From assembly GCA_007026445.1 (NCBI GenBank), contig VDMD01000001.1:3658001-3722000 (forward strand): DNA of 64,000 nt. The letters run 5' to 3'. Under the pieces are notes generated by a model. The model was given only the letters and a program-made list of their open reading frames with translations, ran no database searches and was not told the origin of the DNA. The translations under genes were made by a program, and so were the position numbers. Positions within the stretch are counted from its first letter, which is position 1, and each line of letters begins with the position of its first letter. This DNA is from Schizophyllum amplum (Eukaryota > Basidiomycota > Agaricomycetes > Agaricales > Schizophyllaceae). Positions 9,106 to 19,424 of this stretch are shown here, piece by piece.

Positions 9106-10599
9106 CTAATACTTGGTGTCCACCGCCACCTGAACCTCCGCACCCTGCTCCTCCACGACGGGATCCGTGTAGAGCCACACCACCCCCTCCCCATCCTGAA
9201 AGTCCACCCCGTCCTTCTCGAACTTCTCCGTCCACCAGATAAAGATATCCTTGACGAGCGAGTCCACGTCCGCCTCGACCAAGAACCCGACCGTGCGCAC
9301 GACCTCGAGCCGCGGGTACAGCGCGCGCGTCAGGCCCTGCAGGTGCGTCTTCACGCGGTGTGTCTTGCTCGGGTAGAGCGCGTCCGAGCGCACGCCGCGC
9401 AGCCCGATGCGGCGCAGCCGCGGGTGCCCGTGGTCCTCGATCTCGGGGGCGCCCGCGGGGAAGACGAGCGTGTCGAGGACGGGGCAGCGGCCGGGTTTGA
9501 GGAAGAGGTCGGGCCTGACGTACGCGGTGGGCATGCGCCGGCCGATGAGGGATGCGGACTCGGGCTCGGCGTCGCGGGAGGGCGTGGGGAGGTCGACGAC
9601 GGTGATGGTGGCGCCGTGGGTCTGGAGAAGACGGTCGATGGCGGCGTCGGAGACCTGGATGGTGTTGGGGGCCGTGTAGAGCGTCAGATGGCTTACAGCG
9701 GGCAGGGAGAGCCCCTGTGCGGCTAGCAGGCTCCTCGGGTCGGTGGATAGGACGAGGGTGGTGACGCTAGGTAGCGTCGGTTTAGAAGGCAAAGGCTCTT
9801 GCTTGTCCTCCCCTCGGAAATGGCGCAGATCAAGGACGCGAAGAGATTGGAACGAACCGACGAATGCTGGCGACGATGTCCATGGTTCCAAGCTCTCTGC
9901 CCATGGCAGCCATAGGGGCAGCGCCTCCTGCCAGTACATGCCCTCCAACGAACTTGCGTATATGCGCGAGATGCCGTCAAGGAACGCTTTGGGCGGGGCA
10001 TACGTCCAGTGCGCGCTGAGCATTCGGACATTGGGACAGGAGAGGAAGATGCGGAGGAGATCCTGCAGGAAGGGCACGGAGCTCGATCCCCGCGCGTGGG
10101 TGTATATCTCGATATGTCTTGTCCACTGCCCGTAGTAGGACCTCGCGCTGGACTTGATCGGGCGCATGTCGACCTGCGCAGGGTGGGCCTCGAGGGCGCG
10201 CAGGATCTTGCGCGCCCTGGCTGGACTGCGGACGACGATGTGCCGATAGAGGAGGCGGAGGGAGAGCTGTCGCCACTCCTTGCAGACGAGAGGTAGGGTG
10301 CATCGCATCCGCAGGGAGGACGTGGACGAGTTCTCGCCCATGATGTTGTGGGTGATGTTCTTCAGGGTGAATGGATCCATGGGCTCTATGGTCGCTTCAT
10401 GGTGGACATACGTGGCAAACTGAAAGATCTCAAGCCATATCTCTGGTGGCAGAACCGGCGTCCGTCTGTAAAAGCGGCTGGGATGGAGAAATACAAGGGA
10501 GCTACGGGCGCCTCAGCTCACGAAGAACAAGCGAGGCCGACAGCTTTACCACTGGAACGGATTGAGGATTCGCTCTGTCGCGCGCGCCAAAGACTGCAT
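9106..10599 (-). CDS. F-box-like protein
   Basis: Probable substrate receptor of an SCF ubiquitin ligase. It belongs to the large, fast-evolving F-box-like families of mushroom-forming fungi. Exons 10550-10599 and 9106-10477 give 473 residues. The F-box core is near residues 25-70 (VLPPEIWLEIFQFATYV, later LPLVCKEWRQLSLRLLYRHI). The remainder is a leucine-rich, irregular repeat region (SLRVLDLRHF, LPSVTTLVLST, LPAVSHLTLYT) that would bind the target. The first exon start is inferred; its acceptor was chosen because the nearer AG would create a stop codon. No signal or membrane segment is seen. The target is unknown. Confidence 0.8.
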
Positions 10600-10700
10600 C
10601 GATGCTACTTATGTTCAGTGGGCGCAAACTGAGAACCGAGAGGACAAGACGCGCTCGCGCCGCCGATTGTCCTCATATATTGCCGGCCGCGCCCCTAACC

Positions 10701-10730
10701 GGCGTCGGCGTCGGCGTCGGCACCGGCGTG
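10701..10730. repeat. Hexanucleotide repeat (GGCGTC)n
   Basis: Three exact GGCGTC units followed by two variants, in the probable 5' leader of the next gene. A short, probably length-variable microsatellite. Confidence 0.6.
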
Positions 10731-10780
10731 ACTGAGTCGGGGACAATCACCACCAAATACGCCTCCTCATTCCATCCATT

Positions 10781-11925
10781 ATGCGCCTGAGTGCGCTAGC
10801 CGTCGTCTTCGCCGGCCTGCACGCCGCGAGCGCGCTCAATGTGTACCTGTACCCGACTCCGCCCGTCAAGCGCTCGTCGCTCTCGCCGGAGGACGCCAGC
10901 GCCGCGTTGTCCCAGCACTTCAACTTGGAGGCATTCGAGCCTGCACGCGACGCCTCGACCTTCCGTGCCCAAGACTTTATCGGGGAGGGCACGCAGAATG
11001 CCCTGCTACTGACTATGGAGGACGAGGACGCGGCTGGTGCGTGCTGACACGCATGTATGCTGTGGTCTGGGCTGACGCGCGCCTAAGCTGTCCTGTCCGG
11101 GAAGCCTGCATTCCGGATACCAGCACCTCCAGTTGACTCCCTGTACTCTGTCATCTCCACATACCTTACTCGCGCGCGCCACGCATACTCGAGCGTCTTC
11201 GATGGCTCGGACCTCCCCTCCTGGACCAAGGATGGCGTGCACTCGCTTGCAGAATTCACCAAGTCCGCAACTGCCTCCGGAGAGAACTTCTTCGCAGCCA
11301 TGGAGGTCACCTCCCTCCGCGACATCCGCCGCATGCATGGCAAGACCAGCGCCGAATACGCCGCGGTCGTCGCGCAGATCCGCGAGCTCCTCGCAGGCCA
11401 CCATCGCGTCGCCGTCATCAGCTTCCCTGGAGCCGGAATCCACGCAATGAAACGTGCACCGCAAGCCCAGGAGTCGCAGTCACCCTTCCCTCCTAGCCGC
11501 CCGCCTCCGCAATCCCCGATAGAGTCTGTCTCGACCTGCTTCGACTCTGCGGACGTGTGCTCGAACAGCACCGGCGGATGCTCAGGCCATGGCTCATGCG
11601 TCGAGGCGAGCAAGACAGGGCGCACATGCTTTGTTTGCGCGTGTGCTGCGACTCAGGAGGGTGAGGGCTTGCAGGTGAAGACCGAGTACTGGGCAGGCGA
11701 CAGCTGCGAGCGCAAAGACGTCAGCAGGTGCGTACTGCGCTTGATGTTGATATGATTCTCGCTGACCCCTGTTCTCCTACCTCCAGTCAATTTGTGCTTC
11801 TGGCAGGCACGACCGTTGCCTTGATCCTGTTTGCGGCGGGATCCGTGTCGCTGCTTTACAGCGTGGGCGACATCGAGTTGCCGAGCGTTCTTTTGGGCGG
11901 GGTCGTGAACGCGAAGAGGGAGTGA
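10781..11925 (+). CDS. Vps3844 (DUF3844) type I ER membrane protein
   Basis: Three exons, 10781-11036, 11088-11727 and 11787-11925, give 344 residues. An N-terminal signal peptide (LSALAVVFAGLHAASA) is followed by a lumenal domain and a cysteine-rich DUF3844-like module (CFDSADVCSNSTGGCSGHG, then CFVCACAAT and GDSCERKDVS). One transmembrane helix (VLLAGTTVALILFAAGSVSLL) and a short cytosolic tail follow. This order matches the Vps3844 family, found in fungal ER or secretory membranes and linked to vacuolar sorting. The exact role is not established. The Cys module resembles an EGF-like fold. The introns split codons cleanly and the stop follows a normal tail, so the model looks complete. I see no adjacent functional partner. 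Confidence 0.88.
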
Positions 11926-13160
11926 GTAACGTACGCACAACCATCGGATAACAGCATCTTGTCCTGGACTTTGCAATGTACGAGACTTCAATTCGGAAAG
12001 AGACCACCTCGGGACTCGATGCAAAAGACAACGCGTCGGTAGGTGCCGTGCCACGCTCTCGCCGCTGCTCACGATGCAAGACGCAACCTGGGGCCGCTCG
12101 TCCAACGCTCGTCAACGCAGATGTTCTTCATCGATGCAGATGCCTACAGTTGAGAGCGCAGCGGTCGGAGCGAGTGCTATCCAAGGAGCTCAACCGCCGT
12201 TGGGATCGGGGTTCGTCGTGCGTGTGTTTAGGTTGCCCTCCTTCCACTGACGTACCTTACCTTTGACAGCAGAAGGCAATCTATCACTTCTATCTGCTAT
12301 CTGCGGCGCACGCTTATTCTTCTGTGTGTGCGCCTATTCATCTGGGCGCGCGCGTGCCCGAGATGCTTGTTAGTCTCACGCGCATGGGCGAGTCGAAGTT
12401 GGCCACGGGCTGGGCCACGCGCTAGCCGAAGGGCAGCCCTGAGTCAAGCTCTTGTCAAGGTCCATGCAAAGTCTTGTCAAGATTCACGGAAACCCTCGTC
12501 AAGGCCCATGGAGACTCGTTCAGATAATTGGAGACTTTGGAAACTGTATGTCTTCCTCTACACAATCCCAAGCTTCATGCCAACGATATTACCCCGCCAA
12601 AAGGTTTGGGTCGCGTTCGATCAGCGCCCTCGGGCTTGGTCACTGATGCATTTGATTGACCATACATTTCGCTTGACTATTCATTTGTTTGGCTATTCAT
12701 TTGCTTGACTATACAGATATCGGTCAGCTAGCCACTTGCGCTGCGCGCACAGGATCTCCAATCCATGCGCAAGGCTCACAGTCTCGTGCATCGGCTCGTG
12801 TAACGCCACTCGCGCCTAGAAGACCGAAGTGCGCTGTCGAGGCGTGGTCGAGGTCGCCATGTACATAACCAGTACATGAACACCGCCAATCCCGAGGGGG
12901 CCTATCACTACACCATCGACGCTCGTCTCCAGCGCAACGCGCCTGCCTGCCGGCGGCAAGCGACAACGGGTGACAGATGCGGTAGGTGAGCGACACCCTT
13001 CCCGGACCCGGTGCGAGCCTAACTCGCGTAAGGCAGTACACACTTTAACGATTTTGACAGATCGAGGATCCGGGGTTGTCGTGCGCATATCAACGTCTAC
13101 ATATAGACCGTGACCGTGGGTGGCGCATCGCCATCGTACACCCACTCTTCTCCTCCCGTC
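11926..13160. other. Intergenic, minor repeats only
   Basis: A 1.2 kb gap between two plus-strand genes. It contains a degenerate 22-base tandem repeat at 12451-12512 and AT-rich copies of TTGACTATTCATTTG at about 12653-12716. No reading frame shows coding character. The last few hundred bases presumably hold the promoter of the WOPR gene. Confidence 0.55.
12451..12512. repeat. Degenerate 22-base tandem repeat, three copies
   Basis: CTTGTCAAGG (12451), CTTGTCAAGA (12473) and CTCGTCAAGG (12495) recur at exactly 22-base steps, each followed by a CCATG- or CACGG-like stretch. Confidence 0.5.
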
Positions 13161-14621
13161 ATGGCGCTGGACTTGCAGGCGCAGCCGCCGCTGGCGACGT
13201 GCCGCGGTGTTTTTCTACGGTGGGCGTCCTCGCCAGCTTGGTGGGCGCCGTGCTGATGGTCTTCGTCTACGTAGGAACGAGAAAGATGCGAAGATCGTGC
13301 TGTATGCTGTTTGCGCGGGCGCTCTCCCCAAGATACACCGTCGCCTCGACGATACTGGGCGCCAGGCCATCCGCGCGGGGGACGTGTACGCGTTCGAGCC
13401 CAAGTCGGCGGTCGCAGAACCTGTGAGTGACGTCGGTGTCCCTGGTCTCGTAAGTGCTGGAACATTCAGCAGAATGGAATCGAGCGCTGGACCGACGGTA
13501 GGCGTCCCGACCGCTGCTAATTCTCCAAGCACTGACGTGGCTGCAGGCATCAGCTGGTACCCGTCAAAAAACAAAGATTACTTTCTCTACTACGATGAGA
13601 AGCCGCGGGAGTTGCTGCCGCCCGGGTTCGGCCAGCGACAGTGAGTTTTATTCCTCCCTCCTGCGCGCCGCTCACGAACGACAGCTATCATCTCCTGAAG
13701 CGGACCTACACTGCGGACGTCGCCCTCGGTCCCGGCCTTCCGCCTCGCAAATTCAACCTCGTCTGGTACGCCGCAAAGGACGACGCGCACAACCGCGGCC
13801 TCGTCCACGTCCTGTCCGCCTCCGACCTCTGCGCCGTCTTTGCGCGCTTGCCGCGCGACATCGACAAGCTCTGCACCTCGAAGCGCGACGTGCACCGGAG
13901 CCACAACGATCGTCGGCCGCGCGACCAGAGGCGCATCGCGCGCGGATCTGATGGCCGTACGATAGACAAGGAGGAGGCGTTCGCGGGGCCGGTCCTCCTG
14001 TCGCACGCCACTGGACCCAGCATCGCCACGATTGCACCCGGCCAGCTGCCATCCCACGTCAACATCGCCCAGACCACGCCCGGGCGATGGCGAGGGCCCG
14101 GAGCGCTACCTCCGCCGCTACCAGCGACGTTCGCGCCAGAGTGGGTGGGAGAGGAATCCGTGTTCACACGTCGCGAAGCGCGGGGCTCATTTGCGGACAC
14201 GCAGGCGCCGCGCCGCCCACCCACGCCGCCAATGGGAGTGCCTGGCCTTTCCCACCGGCCTGTACCCCATCATCAGCCGCCTGGTCTAGTGCGCCCGTCC
14301 TCCTCCTCCTCGTCTTCGTCTTCCTCCGGGCCATCTACGGATATGGACGAGGTTCTTCCGGAGGATGTCCGTTCGCGCTGGCTGCCTCGCCGACGGTCGC
14401 CGCTGCTCGGGACCTACGGCGATGTCGCGGGTGGTGGCGCGGACAGCGACGCGGCAGTGTCGACCTTCTCTGTCCCACCCCTCAATTCCCCCTCGCGCTT
14501 TGGCGAATCGGGGGCGATGCTACCCGACGTACAGGATATGCCCATCATGGACCACTACATAAAACGGTCCGAGTGCGACGATCGCATGCTCCTGCAGCTC
14601 GAGAAGAATTTTCACATTTAG
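13161..14621 (+). CDS. Gti1/Pac2 family (WOPR domain) transcriptional regulator
   Basis: Fungal-specific DNA-binding regulator; relatives (Wor1, Ryp1, Pac2, Gti1) control morphological switching and development. Exons 13161-13219, 13275-13422, 13470-13497, 13547-13640 and 13685-14621 give 421 residues. The first half of the WOPR domain is clear: CRGVFLRNEKDAKIVLYA, LPKIHRRLDD, AIRAGDVYAFEP, and then NGIERWTDG split by two introns. The second half follows as ISWYPSKNKDYFLYYDE and YHLLKRTYTADV. The C-terminal half is Pro/Ser-rich and probably disordered, with a run of about ten serines encoded by TCC/TCG-type repeats near 14298. The acceptor at 13469 could instead be the one three bases on (CAG repeat), changing one residue. 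It ends convergently with the next gene. Confidence 0.87.
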
Positions 14622-14904
14622 AGGTCACGATTGTACGTGTAATGTGCACTGTCTAGCGAGTGTACATATGTATCTATTGTCCGGAATAATTGTTACGTCG
14701 CTTGTGTTCTATGCTGTTCTGATAATATGATGTTCGAAGATCCGGCTCACGTACACTTGTCCAAACACCTGCTTCGTTGTCATCGGTGGGGTGCGCCGCT
14801 CGTGCCTGCTCTCGCAAACTTCTCACAAACTTCCAAGTTCCCATCGAAAGCATTCGACCCGCGTTCCTCGGGCATCCGAAAATCAGACAGCTTGGGGTGA
14901 TGGC

Positions 14905-17204
14905 CTACTCATCGAAGAAGTTGCAAAAGTGCGCGTACGTGGCTGTCGTACTTCTTAGCAACACTGACAATCCCTATAGGCAAGCAAAAAAACTCACCGA
15001 GGGTCAAACCCTTAGGCCACATATCGCTGTAGACAGAAGAACCTATCACAGGCAGTATCTCTGTGAACCCTAAAGCGTGCAGTGTGGACTGCAAAGGCCC
15101 CTTGCCGCGCCATATATTGTGCATGCCCCTTCGTTCGCGCTGAACGAAGTCGATAGAACGATCACCGTGACCATACAACTCGATAGCTTCGCAGGCTGCC
15201 ATGGAGTGACCGACCGAAGGAAAATGAAGTGATAAGAAACATCAGACGGTGTCGGATTGGAAAAGCTGGACATACGTACTCATCTCTATGCACTTCTCAA
15301 AGTCTTCTGGGATAGGCTTTCCGCGAGTTATGGGGGAAGACTGGATGGCGATGCGTGCGATCGCCGCAGACTTGGATATCGCACCTCCATTTCCTATGAA
15401 CGTAGGCCAGAATGGCTCTTCAGCTCGATCAAGGTCGACAGCCTTATGATAAACAGCGGCCAACGCCACGATATAATAGAATGCTGGAGACGTGTGTCAA
15501 ATGAGAGCCTTCCGGTCAAAAGGAACGCCGCAAGACAACTTCGCGTCGATGACAGCGCTCAACAAACGCACCCTTGTCCAGCAAGTCTGAATCATCAGCA
15601 ACCTCAATGCCACACTCTCGGGATAACTCCCGCATCGCCTGCTTTTCTTCATGGTCTGTTGTTGCCGCTTGAGATGTTGTATACGTATAGCCCGTGGATC
15701 CTGCTTTGAAATCCCGACAGAGGGAAATGACTGGAGAGATACACATGCAAAGGTCGCGTTAGAACAGCGTGGGGCGCAAATCGTATCACTCACCGTCCTT
15801 GAGGAGAAGGTACTTTGCTTCCTTGCTTCGCACGAGCGCAGGGAACGCGCCAGCGCATCGTATTAAGTAGCGATTCCGCTTATTTCGAGGCAGAAGGAGG
15901 GACAGCCAGATGAACCCCTCATCTCTGTCTACGTGCCTGCGCTCGAAGGTAGGTTGGTGAGCCTGCCGAGGCGCGATCTGTTGATGGGCTGGCGCAGTAG
16001 ACCGTCCTTCGTGAGCATATGGATAACGAGTATCAGAGACGAACCGCTTGTGATGCGACGAAGCAACAACAGGCGCGCCAGTACTGCCATTTCCCGCCAC
16101 ATAATCGACATAATGACCCCCTTGATGCATCTCATGTGCTCGCGACGGCACAGCGCCTTGGAGGTAAACCTGCTGCCGACCGACATTGCCAATGTTATAA
16201 GGCGTCTGTGCGCGTGCAGTATAGCCACGGGACGAGTTGTCCTTTCGTGCAGAACCAGCGCTGGAGAGACTCCCGTAAGCGGGCTGAATAAGCTTAGGCG
16301 TCGTTGGTACAGAAGTTCGCCGCCGGCGCGGTACTGGACGAGCGAGATGCTGTTGAATGGATTCCGTAGGCTGTCCTGCGAATAAATAGGGAGGATAAGC
16401 GTCTGAAACAGACCGCTCATGAAATGAGGCAGCAACAGCAGACGCGCCGCTTTCGTGGCCCATCGCATTATCGGCCTGGTGGCTGCCTCTGTTCAGACCC
16501 GATGCCCGAGACGACGAAAAGCCCGGAAGGGGTACAGGATCACCAGCATATTGAGGCGTAAATAAGGGTGCTGCAAATGTGTCCCTTTGCGCGGGGGCCG
16601 CATGAGGCAAACTGCTGTAAGCGGATCGGGCCTGCTCGGGCATCGCTGATTGAGGTTGTTCGTGAGGATAGGGTATCCGAGAACCGAGATATTTCTCCAA
16701 TATTGTGGAGTGTGGGAAAGGAACACTGCTAGACGACGGCGGTTGATGCATCTTGTGAGAATCGTCGTTGTACTGCTGGCGGACCCAGTTCGGTGGAAGA
16801 GCCCTCCTCGAGCGTAACACCTTGGATCCGTGGTGCTTGTCGTGTGGAAGAGGCTCATGTCCAGAGAATGGTAGAGGCAAAGAATCTGTCGTCTGGCTGC
16901 GGCGAGGCCGCTGGCGAGGAAGCCTGTGTTCGTCTTGTGGCGTCAAGGGTATAACTGGTCCCTCCATGTGATGATATGCGAAGGAGCTCGACGGGAGAGG
17001 CGGTATAACAGGTCGCGTGTCCAGCCCACGTCGAGCGGGCGAGGGGGAGCGTTGAGGGTTTGGCAGCACGGTTCGTCCCAATAACTTCGAAAGAGCAGCA
17101 GAGCCCCAGCGCGCAGACGAAGACGGGACAGCTTGCTGAGTAGTGCCAGCATCAGAGTGCCTGCGACGACGCCCGGAAAATAGATTTCGTAAGCTGTCGG
17201 CCAT
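14905..17204 (-). CDS. Large protein with disordered N-terminal half and an unknown C-terminal domain
   Basis: I do not recognise this protein. Exons 15794-17204, 15572-15730, 15280-15483, 14998-15195 and 14905-14942 give 669 residues. About 440 residues are Ser/Pro/Gln/His/Arg-rich and low in hydrophobics, starting MADSLRNLFSGRRRR. Within this part, two stretches about 110 residues apart look like diverged copies: ERSVSDAYPPY and KRFVSDTRYPYAHEG, each preceded by an Ala/Val/Ser run. The C-terminal 230 residues are helix-like and well conserved in composition (FIWLSLLLPRNKRNRYLIR, FYYIVALAAVYHKAVDL, FTEILPVIGSSVY, YAHFCNFFDE). That suggests a folded domain, perhaps of signalling or scaffold type. 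No enzyme motif is visible. Splice sites are all consensus. Confidence 0.72.
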
Positions 17205-17922
17205 GAAGGATGTCGGTGGTGGGAAGGGTCAAGGTGTGCAGATTCTGCTGCACCTGCAACAGGCGCCCTTTATAAGCGCGAGCACGTGCGGCTGTGCAGA
17301 AGGAAGGAGCGTGCTTAACCTGATCTCAGCCGACCGGTCGAAGAAGGAATTGAATTGGAGAAGGTGCGTGCGAGGACCGCGCCTCAGTTGGCCTATTGTT
17401 CCCAGTTCGCTTTTTGCCGCGCCATCGCATCGTTGTCATCGAATCTTCTAGTCCCCCAAACGAGACAATTGAGGCAAAGCATTTGTCTTCTAGTGTGTTA
17501 CCTTCCACGAATTCGGTGCAAGAGTTGGTGCACCGGAGTTCAAGAAGGTTAGAACTTGGCGAAGCAAGCGATGACGGCAGTCGGACCGATCATCAACATC
17601 GGCAGATACCGAGCATTGTTAGTGTACACACGTATATACAAGGCCACACACAAAGCGCTATTGTTCCCGAAAAATACTACGCATAAGCAAGTGACAACTT
17701 TACTAGCAGATAGCTTACTCTAGTCAACAGCGTACAGCCTCAGAACCCCGCAGCGCCTCCCATCTCCGGGCGTGCTAATATCGCTTCTACACAGCATGAA
17801 TTTACTCTATGGACAGGTGCTGATGGCCCGGTTCTCTACATGCGCTACATGAGCATCGAAAGCCACAGGAGTACTCTGAATGCATACCTTTTGGTCGTGC
17901 ATGCAGTCCGTCACCTGAGTGA
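17205..17922. other. Intergenic, nothing recognised
   Basis: Shared 5' flank of the large disordered-protein gene and 3' flank of the mitochondrial carrier gene. No coding or structural signal was seen. Confidence 0.5.
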
Positions 17923-19165
17923 TCATGAGGAGCTCAATGCCCGGCTCGCAAGTTCATATCCCAAGAACGTAGCGCCGTTCGCGAAGGGTGACCTGCATTA
18001 GCTGATAAGCACATGTGCTAGATGGTAACCGGTGTGTACGCACCGAATCAAAGTCGGTGCAAGCCCCCGCGTGAATGCCGGCAGGCCCTCTGTCCGCCAG
18101 ACGGTGCGCAGGCAGTCGAGTGCGGATTTGTACTTCTGCCCCGTCGCGGGCGAGAAGCCGTCCGTCTGCATCCGCGACTTGATCATGTCAATGGGGTAAA
18201 TGACGGCCCAGAGCTGGTAGTGCGTGTTAGCGCCTGTATTCCGTGAAACAAGGTGTTATCCCCGTAAGATGAACGGATGGTAAACTTACCGCGTAGCCAG
18301 CCAACGCGCCATACCCGATCGCGTTGAGCGGGCTGATCTGGTCTCGCCGTATCTTCTTCTCCCGCATCTCCCGCTGCACGAGCTTCTCGTACGTGAGGAA
18401 GTACATCCCGTAGCCGGTCGCCTCGCGCAGGAAGGTGACGCCCTGGCCCTTGAAGATACCCGCCAAACCGTGTTGGGAGTAGATTTTTGCAATTGCATCG
18501 CCCGGGCCCTTGTATACGGGATTTGTCGCGGATTGCGTTTGCAAGCCTAAGGATGATGGGATGAGTGAAAGGGTAGCGTAGCCAGACTGGCACGTACGGA
18601 TACGGATGTGCTCGACAGGGCAGGAGACAATTCCGTTGGCAATACCGGCAGCGACACCAGCAGTGAATAGTTGTCCGGCGCCGAAGCCAGTGCCTTCTGG
18701 TCCGCCGACGCCGCGAGCGAGATTTTGCTGCGCGAAGACGCGTTTTGTCCACTCGAGCGCGCCGAACTGGATGGAAACGCAGACACCGATACCGAGGAGA
18801 GGAGATAGCGTGCCCTATAATAGGCGATGCTGAATGTATAGTTCGCTACGTTGACATATAACGCACCTTGTAGAACGCAAGAGGTCCCTCATTCTTCAGA
18901 ATGCCGCCCGCGCAACCCATCATACCCGTGTACGTGCCCGCCGGCGATGTTTGCATTCGCTGAGGAGTACAGCGCGTAAGCGGGTGTGCCCCCCTTCATT
19001 GAATAGCTTCCAGACGTACTACTTTGACAATATCGAACGGCTGGCCGACGAGAACCTGGTGCAGACGCGCTCTTCAGTTGCAAGCGCGTGTGCACATGAT
19101 CGCGCACGTACCTGGAAGATACCACCGACAGTGCCGGCGGTCAGATCTTTTACGGTGTCTGACAT
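17923..19165 (-). CDS. Mitochondrial carrier, Ymc1/Ymc2-like
   Basis: Inner-membrane solute carrier. Seven exons (19112-19165, 19020-19055, 18867-18959, 18598-18814, 18290-18546, 18044-18213, 17923-17992) give 298 residues, the usual length for the family. All three repeats show the Px[DE]xx[KR]x[KR] signature: QPFDIVKVRMQ, CPVEHIRIRLQ and YPIDMIKSRMQ. The first repeat (VKDLTAGTVGGIFQVLVGQPFD), the segment GTLSPLLGIGVCVSIQFG and EHIRIRLQTQ resemble yeast Ymc1/Ymc2, reported to move organic or amino acids such as glutamate or glycine. Carnitine carriers share some of these features. The C-terminus (SPFANGATFLGYELASRAL) is the normal carrier ending. The gene is complete, and the protein needs no cleavable presequence. 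Confidence 0.93.
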
Positions 19166-19424
19166 GGTGGCGGGGGATGTGAAGAAGGAGGGTGGGTGAA
19201 GGGAACGAGGAGGAGGACGAGAACAAGGCGCTCTTCAGAGACTCAGAGTCATGTCGGCTTTACACGGAAATTTGATGGCAAGCCGCGCCAAACGGGAGCG
19301 ATAAGATAATTGCCCATACAGTAATTGCCAATTGAGGCGTGACGCCACTGCGGGATATCGGGCCGGGTTCGATCACTCAACCTGAACTCTCTTTTTCTGG
19401 TTCAATAGGCGCCGTCATCAAACC

